From Planctomycetota bacterium (GTDB lineage Bacteria > Planctomycetota > Planctomycetia > Planctomycetales > Planctomycetaceae): 64,000 nt of DNA. Position 1 is the first letter of the stretch. Every line of letters starts with the position of its first letter. The position numbers were made by a program, and so were the translations under genes. The notes beneath the pieces are model-generated. The model did no database searches. It had not been told where the DNA came from and worked only from the letters and a program-made list of their open reading frames with translations. Positions 1 to 8,705 of the stretch are shown piece after piece. The stretch is from NCBI GenBank assembly GCA_003388505.1, contig QQVO01000016.1, forward strand, positions 62,001 through 126,000, read 5' to 3'.

Positions 1-408
1 ATGCTCAACGGCCTGGCCACCCTGCTCTTGCTGGTCGGCTTCTCGGCGATCAAGGCGGGGCTCCCGTCGCTGCACAAGCGGATGATGCTGTTTGCGTTCG
101 GGGTCTCGATCGCCTTTCTCGTCAGCTACCTCACCTACCATTTCGCGCTGCGGCATTACACCGGCCAGCACGGCAAGGAGTTTGAAGGCACGGGGTCGAT
201 TGCGACGATCTACTATACGATCCTGATTTCCCACGTGATTCTCGCGGCCGCCGTGCCGGTGCTGGCGCTAATCACGATCTACCGCGGCCTCACGCAGCAG
301 TGGGACCGGCACAAGAAAATCGCCCGCGTGACGTTTCCGATCTGGCTTTACGTGTCGGTCACCGGGGTTATCATTTACTGGATGCTGTACCACATGGGTC
401 CGGCCTGA
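1..408 (+). CDS. DUF420 membrane protein (5' end outside window)
   Basis: DUF420 family integral membrane protein, 135 residues visible with about four hydrophobic helices. Family members usually sit beside cytochrome c oxidase assembly genes and are thought to take part in terminal oxidase biogenesis; the exact role is unclear. The opening Leu-Asn-Gly motif normally lies about ten residues inside the protein, so the ATG at position 1 is probably internal and the true start lies upstream. Conserved His residues in HKR, YHF and the final YHMG segment fit the family. It ends 25 bp before the next gene on the same strand, so the two are probably co-transcribed. Confidence 0.8.
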   Translation: MLNGLATLLLLVGFSAIKAGLPSLHKRMMLFAFGVSIAFLVSYLTYHFALRHYTGQHGKEFEGTGSIATIYYTILISHVILAAAVPVLALITIYRGLTQQWDRHKKIARVTFPIWLYVSVTGVIIYWMLYHMGPA

Positions 409-432
409 CCGGATCGGGAGTTGAGACGAACA

Positions 433-732
433 ATGCGGCGGCTCTTGTTGATTTCCGCGATTCTGGTTGGCTCAATCGGCTTTGTGCCGAGCATGCCGAC
501 CGCCTCCGCGTGCCCGATGTGCCAGGTCGCCAACGAGGAAGGCACAGGCTCCGCGGAGCAGAACGCCCGCCCGCGGGCCTACATGTACAGCATCCTCTTC
601 ATGCTGGCGATGCCGGCGACCCTCTTCTCCGGCTTCAGCTTCGGCTTCTACCGGCTGTGGAAGAAACAGCAGGTGCTGGAGAGTCTGGCGAACGCGGACT
701 CTCGAAACCAGCTTTCAAACGTCACTCCGTAG
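433..732 (+). CDS. Small secreted/membrane CPMC-motif protein
   Basis: Protein of 99 residues with an N-terminal signal sequence followed by ACPMC just after the predicted cleavage region, a short acidic linker, and one hydrophobic helix near residues 55-75 ending in a basic YRLWKKQ anchor. The ATG at 433 is preferred over an in-frame TTG at 421. The CxxC pair right after export and the DUF420 neighbour suggest a role in metal or cytochrome oxidase assembly in the periplasm, but this is inferred from context only. Its last 11 bp overlap the convergent 3' end of the next gene. Confidence 0.65.
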   Translation: MRRLLLISAILVGSIGFVPSMPTASACPMCQVANEEGTGSAEQNARPRAYMYSILFMLAMPATLFSGFSFGFYRLWKKQQVLESLANADSRNQLSNVTP

Positions 733-2509
733 CCGTCCGGAAGGTGGCGTCGTTGCCGGTGGCGGTCCCGGATTCGTTCACGCCGACCAACCGGTAATGG
801 TAGAGCGTGCCGGGTTTCAGTCCTTCGATTGCGGCCTTCGAGAAGCGAGGCGTGATCTGCAGTCCACCGTACTGCTGCTCAGTGCGTTGCCCGTAGTGCT
901 CATCCGGGCCGTATTCGAAGTAGAACTGTGTCGACCGCCCCATCGGCGTCAGCCGGCCGGTGAGCGTGGCGGTCTCGGGGCCGATCCGGATCGCTTCGCC
1001 CGTCACGACGTGCGGACGGTCGTCGGCCGGGACGGTGAACGACTCCTCCGGACCGGTCACCCGCCCCGCTGCGTTCTCCGCGACGAGGCGATAGTGATAC
1101 GTCGCGCCGGACTGCAGGCCGGTCAGATCGGTGTTGACGTGATACCAGTCGTCGTCCGTGCGGTGGACGGCTCCTTCGCCGAACATTTCGATTTCGCCCA
1201 GTCCCCAGTGGCGGTCCCGATACCCGGAGAGGATGCGAACCTTCACGGCCGTCGCTTTGCGTTCAAGATCTCTCTTCAGCAGGAAGGCGAAATTCGGGCC
1301 GCCCGGCGAATCCTCGGGCAGGGTCTCCTCGAAGAGCGGCGACCAGTTTTCGCCGTCGCCTGATGTCAGCACTTCCACCTGCCGGCCGGGCCATTCGGTG
1401 TGCTGGTGGATCTGGACCGTTTGGATCGTCACCGGCGTCGCGAACTCGTAAACGAATTCCTGCGGCGACTCGGGATCAGCCGCGCTGCGCCACATGCGGT
1501 GCTCGCCGTGCCGCCAGCCGTCGGTGAGTTGTGCGGGGTCGTCGGCGCTGCCCTCGGGAGACGAAGTGAGCGTCCCCCCGTTGGCCGGGTGGAGCAGCGA
1601 GTCGTTGCGGTAGGCCAGCGTGAATTCGTCGAAGTCGATTGAACCGGTGGGCCGCCGGCCTGGGTTCACGTACGCCAGCAGGTGAAAGAAGTCGCACGAG
1701 AGGCGGGCCTGAGAACTGTTGATCGAGTCGTAGGCGTAGTTCGGACGGTTCTGGGCGACGTTGTGCCCGCCGTAGGTCCAGTCGTGGGAACTGTTGTTCA
1801 GCCGGTATTCAATCTGCTCCCAGTCGCCGCTCTCCAGGCTGTCGGTGAGGCGGTATCCGGTGTAGGCCCAGTTGGCCCGCCGCCAGTCAGCCGTGAGTTG
1901 TTTGTCGATGTCGTTGTCGCTCTGCGTCCACCAGACGAGTTCGGCGCCGTTGGGTACAAAGTCATTGCCGCGCACGGCGAGTGAGACGCGCGCGTCTCGA
2001 AAATCGGGCAGCCCGCCGCCAAGCCAGCCCTGGAATCCCGTCGAACTGGGATGCGTCCCGGGGTAGAAATAGGACGAAAGGTGCAGCGTGCCGATGCCGT
2101 CGATGTGGTTGGGATCGTCGCCGCTCGGCTCGCTGAAGCGAACGAACCCCCCCGAGCGGCCCCCTTCGGAGTGGTGCGCCAGGTCGTTGCCCGACATCCC
2201 TCCCAGCCAGCCCGCCAGCCCGAAGTCCCACGTCTCGTGGTAATAGGCGGCCAGTTGCGGCGGCAATGGCTGCGGTTCCGTCTGCTGGAAATCGCCGGAA
2301 GCGGCCCGGTACTCGAACCAGTATCTGGTCGGCAGCCCGTGCGGCTGGATGCGCCCGTTGGCCGTGAGCGCGCTCGTCCCCAGCGGCGACGCGGGACTTG
2401 TCTCAATCTCGGCCGGCTGTTCTTCCGCTCGTCCGGCTTGCATGGTGAAAGCTGCGACGGACAAGAAGCAGACGGCGTTCCTGATCGTCGACAACGTGCT
2501 GGTTCGCAT
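722..2509 (-). CDS. Secreted protein with discoidin-like and fibronectin-type domains
   Basis: Protein of 595 residues. The Met at 2509 is chosen because a signal peptide follows it directly (MRTST...AGRAEE); an upstream Met would add 15 uncharged-poor residues before it. The order is a short Fn3-like segment, a jelly-roll or laminin-G-like region with an SIDFDEF motif, an F5/8-type C (discoidin)-like region with WPGRQVEVLTSGDGENW, and two fibronectin-like repeats, each closing with TYHYRLVAEN or LYHYRLVGVN. Such architecture is typical of cell-surface carbohydrate- or polymer-binding proteins. No catalytic motif was recognised. Confidence 0.75.
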   Translation of the reverse strand: MRTSTLSTIRNAVCFLSVAAFTMQAGRAEEQPAEIETSPASPLGTSALTANGRIQPHGLPTRYWFEYRAASGDFQQTEPQPLPPQLAAYYHETWDFGLAGWLGGMSGNDLAHHSEGGRSGGFVRFSEPSGDDPNHIDGIGTLHLSSYFYPGTHPSSTGFQGWLGGGLPDFRDARVSLAVRGNDFVPNGAELVWWTQSDNDIDKQLTADWRRANWAYTGYRLTDSLESGDWEQIEYRLNNSSHDWTYGGHNVAQNRPNYAYDSINSSQARLSCDFFHLLAYVNPGRRPTGSIDFDEFTLAYRNDSLLHPANGGTLTSSPEGSADDPAQLTDGWRHGEHRMWRSAADPESPQEFVYEFATPVTIQTVQIHQHTEWPGRQVEVLTSGDGENWSPLFEETLPEDSPGGPNFAFLLKRDLERKATAVKVRILSGYRDRHWGLGEIEMFGEGAVHRTDDDWYHVNTDLTGLQSGATYHYRLVAENAAGRVTGPEESFTVPADDRPHVVTGEAIRIGPETATLTGRLTPMGRSTQFYFEYGPDEHYGQRTEQQYGGLQITPRFSKAAIEGLKPGTLYHYRLVGVNESGTATGNDATFRTATE

Positions 2510-2609
2510 AAGAGGCGTTCCCGGAACTGGACGGATGCGTGAGAGACAGATCATATCGGGACCGTTCGCATGAATGCAGCGTGGCCCGGTCTCGATTCCT
2601 CAGAGCCCG

Positions 2610-2694
2610 TTCCAAGGCCGTGGCCCGAAACTCCTGTTTCCCTCCGCTGATCGCCGGAAAACCTGCGCAGGAAGAGAAGATTTCATACGTAAGT
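2610..2694. repeat. R4 dispersed repeat, copy 1
   Basis: About 85 bp, starting with TTCCAAGGCCGTGGCCC and ending in TTTCATACGT. It matches 16991-17075 with few differences. It fills much of the 288-bp gap between the divergent genes at 2509 and 2798. The first part can fold on itself (GGCC...GGCC). Confidence 0.7.
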
Positions 2695-2797
2695 CGCACA
2701 GAAATTCATGGCAAAGCTGAATTCTCCAGGGCGACACGCTATGAATAACGTCACGATGCCGGCTGAATCTCACCTGAACTCCCTGGAGCATGAAACC

Positions 2798-3349
2798 ATG
2801 AAACCGTTTGCACTCGCAGTTCTCGCGTTTTCCCTGATCACAACCGCCGCGAACGCACAACTGCCGGACTTCCCGGCTCCGAGTGAGGAGCACAAGTGGC
2901 TGGAGCAGTTCGCCGGGGAGTGGGTGACCGTCTCGAAGACGGCCGAATTCGGAGATCAGCCGTCGATGGAACACAAGGGGGCCATGACGTCCGAAATGCT
3001 CGGCGGCTTCTGGGCGGTGAACCGGTTCCAGGGCAACACCGGCGGGATCGAGTTCAAAGCGCTGCAGACCATCGGCTACGACGCGGCCAGGAAGAAGTAC
3101 GTCGGCACCTGGATCGATTCGATGCTCGACCAGTTGTGGAATTATGAAGGCGAACTGGACGAGTCGGGCAAGACGCTCGTGCTGACGGCCGAGGGCCCCA
3201 ACTTCTTCGACGGCGGCAAGCTGACCGAGTTCCGCGACAGCTACGAATTCAAGTCGGCGGATCTGATCATCACGACGTCAGAAATCAAAGGACCGGACGG
3301 CAAGTGGTTCACCTTCATGACGGGGGAGATGACGCGGGCAAAGGAATGA
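2798..3349 (+). CDS. DUF1579 domain secreted protein
   Basis: Protein of 183 residues. The Met at 2798 is used because a clean signal peptide (MKPFALAVLAFSLITTAANAQ) follows. The mature part begins with EEHKWLEQFAGEW and contains the GFWAV...GYDAARKKYVGTWID pattern of DUF1579, a lipocalin-like beta-barrel family common in planctomycetes. The function of the family is unknown. No partner gene is evident on either side. Confidence 0.8.
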   Translation: MKPFALAVLAFSLITTAANAQLPDFPAPSEEHKWLEQFAGEWVTVSKTAEFGDQPSMEHKGAMTSEMLGGFWAVNRFQGNTGGIEFKALQTIGYDAARKKYVGTWIDSMLDQLWNYEGELDESGKTLVLTAEGPNFFDGGKLTEFRDSYEFKSADLIITTSEIKGPDGKWFTFMTGEMTRAKE

Positions 3350-3370
3350 GTTGACCAGTCGGTTCGCAGG

Positions 3371-3522
3371 CGGGTGGCACGCCCCAGAACGGAATACAAT
3401 GAGGTGATGGGCGTGGCCCGGTGAAAAGTTGCCGCAGACCGCGATCAGGTTTCTTGCGGGAACTTGACGCCGAGCGACCACGCCCACCGTTGCGCTTCGC
3501 TCCACTCAGGGCGTGCCACCCG
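3371..3522. repeat. Nested inverted repeat (single-copy MITE-like element)
   Basis: Perfect 14-bp outer arms CGGGTGGCACGCCC (3371-3384) and its reverse complement (3509-3522) enclose a second inverted pair, GGGCGTGG (3409-3416) and CCACGCCC (3478-3485). It lies between the convergent 3' ends at 3349 and 3562. No second copy was seen in the window. Confidence 0.55.
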
Positions 3523-3561
3523 GCCGCTCCGTTGCGGTCGCGGCTCTGTTCGGCGCGAGTG

Positions 3562-5172
3562 TTACTCCGGCGTCACCGTCAGCCAGATCGCGTCGGTGCG
3601 GATCGGGACGCCGGTCAGGGACGCGCCGGCGGTCCGAACGGTGGGCGTCTCTTCGGACGACGTGCCGCGGATGGTGATGGGACCGCTGAACGTCGTGCCG
3701 GCGGGCGCTTCGAGCTTGAGCGTGACCTTGCCGGCGGTGTCGCCTTCAGGGAGCGACCTGGCTTCCGCGAGCGTGACGCCGTCGGGAAGTCCCTCGATGC
3801 TGAATGCAATCTCTGCGGCGAACCCCGCAGTGCGGGTGATGGTGACCGGAATCTCCAGCGGCGTCCCGGACTTGAGCACGAATCGATCCGCTTCGACGCC
3901 CAGCGTGAAGTCCGGAACTTGCGGGGCGACCAGCAGCGCGTAGACATACCGCTCGCCGCCGTGTCCAAAGCGGTCGCTGACGGTGAAGCCGAATTCTCCA
4001 TCGGCGGGGGCGGTGTAGACGGTCTTGACGTCGGCGTTGGAGCGGTCGATGTCGTCGAGTTCCTGCAACTGTTTGCCTTCGGCGTCGGTGATCCGCAGCA
4101 GAGGGTCGAGATAAGAGCCGAATGCGCGGGCGACGACCTGTACGTCGAGAGCCTGGCCCTTCGTCAATTGCAGACGGTACTGGTCGGCTTCGCCGGGCGC
4201 GGCGATGGTGCCGGAAATCGCAGCGGGCGGTGCGACCGGCTCGTTCACCGGTTCAATCAGCGTGGCGCCCCTTGTCCGCGGCATACGGAGGACTTCCCAT
4301 GAGCCGGGGTAGGGGAGCGAGGCAGCCGGAGAAGTTCCAGCGAGGTCGACGGCAACCGGTTCGGCGCTCTCGGGCAAATTCCACCCCTGCGGCGTGAGCG
4401 GCGACGGTTCGTCGCTGATCACCAGGGGCATGGTGTGGTCGATGAACGGGCCGGTGGTGACGGTGAGACGGTAGAGGTATTCCGCTCCGCCGGCGAAGGC
4501 GATCGAACTATTGGGGGCGGCTGGGAAGGCGAAGACGCGGACGTAGTGCGGCCCGTCTTCGGTTGCGGTGTAGACAATCTGCGGATCGAAGCCGCGATCG
4601 TCGTCGTTCTGCCGGACAATGAATCCGAGCGGCGAGAGGACCTGCAGAACGCCGTCCATCGGTCCATTGAAGCTGCGATGCGATTCGATCGAGGCGATCA
4701 ACGTCTGGCCGGCCGTGAGCGGGACGGCAAACGTGTCGACCTCGCCGCCTTGATGCAGCACGCCGTTGACAGTCACCCCGACTGCGTCGACCGGATTCGC
4801 GTCGGCGACGGCGTTGTTCGGCTCCTCTTCGCCGACTTCCGGCAGCAGCCCGATCATAAACGGCCGCAACGCTGAGGCGCCCTCGGCGTTGTGGAGACGA
4901 ATCCAGCAGAGCCCCGGCGCGGCAGAGGGATCAACGGCGACCGTCAATTCAGACGGATCTTCTCCGACGGTGATCTCCACGCCCGGCCGGCTACACCAGG
5001 CCTGAACCGGCGCCGTGCCTGCCTTGCCGATGACTTTGACCGTCGTTGACTGGCCGACCTGCGCACCGGACGGATTGAGCGCCTTGACGTCGGGTGCGTC
5101 AGCCAGAGCGGGGGCACAGAGAGCCAGGCAAGCCGGGAAGAGGCCGAGGAGGATGCGAAGTGGGTGAATCAT
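3562..5172 (-). CDS. Secreted protein with bacterial pre-peptidase C-terminal (PPC) domains
   Basis: Protein of 536 residues with the start at 5172, directly before a signal peptide (MIHPLRILLG...ALA). The pattern EPNNAVADAN...VNGVLHQGGEVDTFAV near residues 125-155 and SGTIAAPGEADQYRLQL near 325-345 mark two PPC-type beta-sandwich domains, each followed by an LQVLSPLG or LLRITDAEG segment. An N-terminal IPT-like region and a C-terminal Ig-like stretch complete it. PPC domains often occur on secreted peptidases, but no peptidase domain is present, so this is probably a structural or binding surface protein. Confidence 0.8.
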   Translation of the reverse strand: MIHPLRILLGLFPACLALCAPALADAPDVKALNPSGAQVGQSTTVKVIGKAGTAPVQAWCSRPGVEITVGEDPSELTVAVDPSAAPGLCWIRLHNAEGASALRPFMIGLLPEVGEEEPNNAVADANPVDAVGVTVNGVLHQGGEVDTFAVPLTAGQTLIASIESHRSFNGPMDGVLQVLSPLGFIVRQNDDDRGFDPQIVYTATEDGPHYVRVFAFPAAPNSSIAFAGGAEYLYRLTVTTGPFIDHTMPLVISDEPSPLTPQGWNLPESAEPVAVDLAGTSPAASLPYPGSWEVLRMPRTRGATLIEPVNEPVAPPAAISGTIAAPGEADQYRLQLTKGQALDVQVVARAFGSYLDPLLRITDAEGKQLQELDDIDRSNADVKTVYTAPADGEFGFTVSDRFGHGGERYVYALLVAPQVPDFTLGVEADRFVLKSGTPLEIPVTITRTAGFAAEIAFSIEGLPDGVTLAEARSLPEGDTAGKVTLKLEAPAGTTFSGPITIRGTSSEETPTVRTAGASLTGVPIRTDAIWLTVTPE

Positions 5173-5246
5173 TTGGGGAAGTGCGATAATGTCATTGGGG
5201 AGAGCAAAGTGCTGCTTCCGTTGTTCAGATTGGTTATGCCGCAAAG

Positions 5247-6176
5247 TCAAGAACCTGCCTCTTGCGTGTCGACCAGACGGTGGTAGACCGCCTCGAGATT
5301 CTCCTCTTCGGGAGCAACCTCACGCAATGTTACGCCGTGTTCACGCGAAAGCTGAAACAGTTTAAGCGTCGTCCAGGTCGGCGGAATCTCGGCCACCACC
5401 TCGCTCGGCCGCCCGTTCGCTTCGACCGACACGCACTCGCCCTGCAACGCTTTGAGGAATGCCTGGCCCTCGCCGCTCCACCGCAGGCGATACCTTCCAC
5501 GATACTCCGACCGCAGTTCGCCGATCGGTCCAAACCCGAGGATTCGGCCCTGGTCGATGATGATGACGCGGCCGCAGACTCGGTCAATGTCGCCCAGGAG
5601 ATGCGTGGAGAGGATGAGCGACTTTCCATGCCGCCCGGCCAGGGTCCGTAAGAGGGACAACATGGCGTCCCGCCCGTCGGGATCGAGTCCGGCGGTCGGT
5701 TCGTCAAGCAGGAGCAGTTCCGGATCGTGCACGAGCGCGGTCGCCAGTTTGAGCCGCTGCTTCATGCCGACCGAATACTGCTCGCACCGCCGATACCGCG
5801 CCTCCTCGAGTCCCAGATAGGACAAGACTTCGTGAGCCCGCCGGAGCGCGTGCTTCCGCGGCATCCCCGAAAGTTCACCCGCCAGCGCCACCAGGTCGAC
5901 GCCCCGCACGCCCGGCACGAACGACTCCGCTTCCGGCATGAACCCGGTGCGGGCCCGCAGCGCCAGCCCGCTGCCCCGGATGTCTCGCCCGAGCACCGTC
6001 CCGCTGCCGCTGGTGGGGCGGATGAGTCCCAACAGAATCTTCAGCAGCGTCGATTTGCCCGCGCCGTTCTGGCCGATCAGCCCGATCGCGCCCGGCGGGA
6101 CGTCAAGCGTAACGTTCTGCAGGGCGCGCACCGGCCCGAAATCATGCGTCACGTCATGGAGGGAGATCAGGGACAT
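5247..6176 (-). CDS. ABC transporter ATP-binding protein
   Basis: Protein of 309 residues starting at the Met of MSLISLHDV. It shows Walker A GQNGAGKST near residue 35, signature YSVGMKQRLKLA, Walker B LLLLDEP with a following GLDP D-loop, and the switch His in LILSTHLLGD. The type is that of gliding/Nod/antibiotic exporters (ABC-2). The C-terminal 80 residues form the usual accessory extension. No permease gene is adjacent, so the partner must be encoded elsewhere; the downstream gene is an unrelated secreted protein 74 bp away. Confidence 0.9.
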   Translation of the reverse strand: MSLISLHDVTHDFGPVRALQNVTLDVPPGAIGLIGQNGAGKSTLLKILLGLIRPTSGSGTVLGRDIRGSGLALRARTGFMPEAESFVPGVRGVDLVALAGELSGMPRKHALRRAHEVLSYLGLEEARYRRCEQYSVGMKQRLKLATALVHDPELLLLDEPTAGLDPDGRDAMLSLLRTLAGRHGKSLILSTHLLGDIDRVCGRVIIIDQGRILGFGPIGELRSEYRGRYRLRWSGEGQAFLKALQGECVSVEANGRPSEVVAEIPPTWTTLKLFQLSREHGVTLREVAPEEENLEAVYHRLVDTQEAGS

Positions 6177-6242
6177 GTCGGCATTATTGCAACTGCCCAA
6201 TGGCAGCAGAAGCGCCCTCGTCAACGAGAACGATACGCCAGA

Positions 6243-6548
6243 TCAGTCCTGTGGCGGCCGTCGCTCCTGCCAATATCCAGCATGCCGGCGTTCGTGGGCG
6301 ACCGCAGCAATCCAGACTGCCCCGCGAACCTGGCGAAACTAGACAACGAACGGATACCGTCGCATGCGAACAAAGCAGTAGTCAGTCCCTTCCAATCGCG
6401 TTCCAGTTGTCGTCTCGGATTCCAGATCAGAGCAAATCCTCCGGAATTCATCGAGGAGCCCGATTCCGAGTGATGGCTGTCGCTCTTCGTACCACGTGAT
6501 CGCCGCATCAAGCTCAGCCTGAGCCTCCTCGCCGACGATGAGCGTCAC
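6243..6548 (-). pseudogene. RelE/ParE-family toxin, interrupted by an in-frame amber codon
   Basis: Starts at GTG 6548, overlapping the antitoxin stop by GTGA. The first part (EEAQAELDAAITWYEERQPSLG, then RMRRYPFVV) is a clear RelE/ParE toxin. TAG occurs at 6341-6339 where family members usually carry Tyr. The same frame then continues without a shift through FRQV, IAAVAHERRH and GYWQERRPPQD to TGA at 6245-6243, which is the normal family C-terminus. A single base change thus truncates the toxin after about 70 residues and removes its last strand and basic tail. Sequencing error or read-through cannot be excluded. Confidence 0.8.
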
Positions 6549-6775
6549 GAGTGCTTCCTCTGCAGTTCGTCGATCACCACCGATGCCGGCTTGCCTCGGG
6601 TGGTTCCCGTATCGATGGCCTCGGCCCGGCGCTGGAGTTCTTCCCTCCACTTGGCTTCAGCGTCTTCATCGACATCGGTGTCGAGGGACCGGATGAGGTA
6701 TTCCGCCAATGCGGCTCGATCATCCTGTGAGAGTTACCCCAGCTCACTCTTCAACTGTTCCGCGGCTTCGGTCAT
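6545..6775 (-). pseudogene. Addiction-module antitoxin, interrupted by an in-frame ochre codon
   Basis: ATG at 6775 begins MTEAAEQLKSELG. A TAA follows at codon 14 (6736-6734), and the frame then reads LSQDDRAALAEYLIRSLD and on through EDAEAKWREELQRRAEAID to TGA at 6547-6545. The layout matches the short addiction-module antitoxins found upstream of RelE/ParE toxins. A CAA to TAA transition would explain the stop. Overlap of the stop codon with the toxin GTG shows the original translational coupling. Reinitiation downstream of the ochre codon is possible but no strong start was seen. Confidence 0.75.
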
Positions 6776-6869
6776 GGCAGTCCTTCATTGCAGTGGGACG
6801 CAACAAGTGCGCCTCGCCGGTCCTCCTCCGATTCGTGCCGTCACCGTCGACCGCCACCGTCGGTCTATT

Positions 6870-6970
6870 AGAGCGGTTTGCGAAGCAGTGTTGGCGATCT
6901 GTCTCGCGGATTTCCGCCCCTGCAGCCTCAAAACCGTTCGACGCGGACACAAGGTAGAGCAATTTGCTCT
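6870..6970. repeat. R1 dispersed repeat, copy A
   Basis: 101-bp element running from AGAGCGGTTTGCGAA to the near-palindrome AGAGCAATTTGCTCT. It differs from copy C (23090-23190) at a single base. It lies in the 402-bp gap between the antitoxin remnant and the gene at 7178. Nothing else was recognised in that gap. Confidence 0.85.
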
Positions 6971-7177
6971 GAACCGCAGGCGACACCTGTATAATAGTAT
7001 CATCTGAAGCAGTGTCGACACGAACAGCTCGATTCAACGTCCCAAATCAGGGCGATGCGCAACCGCATTGTGGCATCCATTTGGTATCCTCCCGATCAGT
7101 CGCGACAGTCTCTTCGGAAACACGCCTGAAGAATCAAGGCTGATCCTGCTTCGAAACTGAGCGGCCGGAGACGATGC

Positions 7178-7963
7178 GTGTCCAATCAATACATTGACGG
7201 CGTCTTCAACTACTGTGACCGCTGGTGCGAACGGTGCCCGCTGACCGCGCGTTGCCGGCTGTTCGCGATCCAGGAGGAGTTTCAACGCAGCGACGACCTC
7301 AACGCCGCCTTCTGGAAGGTCTTTGACAACCTGGCGGACCGCGAATCGGCATCCTGGAGCGAAGAGTTGGACCAGGTTGGAGAGGCGGAACACGAATCGT
7401 GGCTCCCCGGACTCGACGATTGGACGCCGAGCGAGTTCGAGCGGATCGAAGAAGACGATCCGGCGGCAAGACTGGCTTGCGCATACCGACTCGCCGCGGA
7501 TCACTGGCTCAAGCAGGAGCCCGATTCCGATGCAGAGCCTTCGGTCGAAGTGACTGCCGCTCCTCACGAGATTCGCCGCGAGGATGCGCTGGAGGTCGTG
7601 TCATGGTATGCGCCGCAGATCGGCGTCAAGTTGATCCGCGCACTCTCCAGCCAGGCGGAACTGGAAGAGGAGCAACGATTCCGCGACGACGTTGACATGG
7701 GGGCGTTGATCACCGAAGGCGACGAGTTGCGGGACGCTTCGCTTGAGGCCGCCACGGACGATCGAGACGGTTCCGCCAAAGTCGCCCTCATCGGGATCGA
7801 ACGCTCGCTCGGCGCCTGGACCGTGCTGCGCGGTTATTACTCGAAACATGACGCGACGATTCGCGAGTTCCAGAAAATGCTGGCCCGTCTGAGGCGTCAC
7901 ATCGACGAGCACATTCCCGGGGCGCGGACCTTTCAGCGGCCCGGTTTCGAGTACGAGGTGTAG
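7178..7963 (+). CDS. Conserved hypothetical protein with N-terminal Cys cluster
   Basis: Protein of 261 residues from GTG 7178, with a purine-rich GGAG upstream; an overlapping ATG at 7174 is in another frame and ends within 24 bp. Residues 13-26 carry four cysteines in the pattern CX3CX2CX5C, followed by RLF, which resembles an Fe-S or zinc site. The rest is acidic and largely helical, with a conserved-looking YAPQIGVKLIRAL segment near residue 148 and a basic C-terminal helix. The protein is unfamiliar. A metal-binding role is inferred from the cysteines only. Confidence 0.6.
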   Translation: MSNQYIDGVFNYCDRWCERCPLTARCRLFAIQEEFQRSDDLNAAFWKVFDNLADRESASWSEELDQVGEAEHESWLPGLDDWTPSEFERIEEDDPAARLACAYRLAADHWLKQEPDSDAEPSVEVTAAPHEIRREDALEVVSWYAPQIGVKLIRALSSQAELEEEQRFRDDVDMGALITEGDELRDASLEAATDDRDGSAKVALIGIERSLGAWTVLRGYYSKHDATIREFQKMLARLRRHIDEHIPGARTFQRPGFEYEV

Positions 7964-8035
7964 AACCTGTGAGTCGCTCTACTCCTTGAACGAGCGAGAC
8001 GGTTTCGCGACCGTGGACTGCGAGTGCCCGGCCTG

Positions 8036-8245
8036 TCACGCGCGGTGCGGCGCCTCTTCGCGTTGGGCAACGGCCTCGAGATGCGCGCGGGCTGCGGCCA
8101 GCATTTGAGCGTCTTCGACGTCCCAGAGGTGGGCATCGGCCCAGCCGGCGACGTTTGCGACAAGCTGGCCGAAACGCCAGTGCGGGTAGCGCTGTGACAA
8201 CTCCGTCAAGGCCGCGAGGAGGTCTGTTCGTTCTGATGCACTCAT
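8036..8245 (-). CDS. Small hypothetical protein
   Basis: Protein of 69 residues from the Met at 8245. It contains PHWRFGQLVANVAGWADAH and ends in an acidic WDVEDAQ helix. Similar short proteins with a WRFGQL(V)AN core are frequent near toxin-antitoxin loci, but no function is known. It is the last gene of the minus-strand run that begins with the DUF433 gene, 51 bp after the HNH nuclease. Confidence 0.6.
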   Translation of the reverse strand: MSASERTDLLAALTELSQRYPHWRFGQLVANVAGWADAHLWDVEDAQMLAAARAHLEAVAQREEAPHRA

Positions 8246-8296
8246 GGCAATACGTCCTTCACTCGCGGGCTGCATTTGCACAATGACCCAGAGAGA

Positions 8297-8704
8297 TCAT
8301 TCGTGCAACCTGCCCTCATCCAGCCACTCTTCGCGAAGCTCAACGCGACGGGGAGCGTTCATGTTCAGCAGGCGGACGGTCGCACGACCCGTGGGAGTGA
8401 GTCCCCTGACTTCGCCGCCGTGCAACGTGAAGTGATGCTCCCACGCATCCTGCCGGGGATTGAAGAGCGGCACGACGTTGCCGGTATCGGGATCGATGCT
8501 CACCAGGTTGGGGCCCTTGTAGGCATTGCAGCGATCACAGGCGAGGGCCAACAGGTCAGGATTGTCGTCGCCGCCGTGCTGTCTGGCGATCGTATGCTCG
8601 ACGTGGAAGGAAATCGCCGGCGTCGCTTCCTCCGGGATATGGCAGTATTCACAGAGATCACCGGCGCGCTTCCGAACGAACTGCCGCGTGATCGCATCCA
8701 CCAT
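8297..8704 (-). CDS. HNH endonuclease
   Basis: Protein of 135 residues containing the complete HNH fold. C18 and C21 (CEYC) pair with C56 and C59 (CDRC) as a structural zinc site, VEHTIARQHGG supplies the catalytic His37, and NPDLLALACDRCNAYKG supplies the remaining core. There is no methylase or other restriction partner nearby, so it is probably a stand-alone or mobile-type nuclease. The gene starts 1 bp after the stop of the upstream 85-residue protein, which suggests an obligatory pair. Confidence 0.88.
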   Translation of the reverse strand: MVDAITRQFVRKRAGDLCEYCHIPEEATPAISFHVEHTIARQHGGDDNPDLLALACDRCNAYKGPNLVSIDPDTGNVVPLFNPRQDAWEHHFTLHGGEVRGLTPTGRATVRLLNMNAPRRVELREEWLDEGRLHE

Positions 8705-8705
8705 G

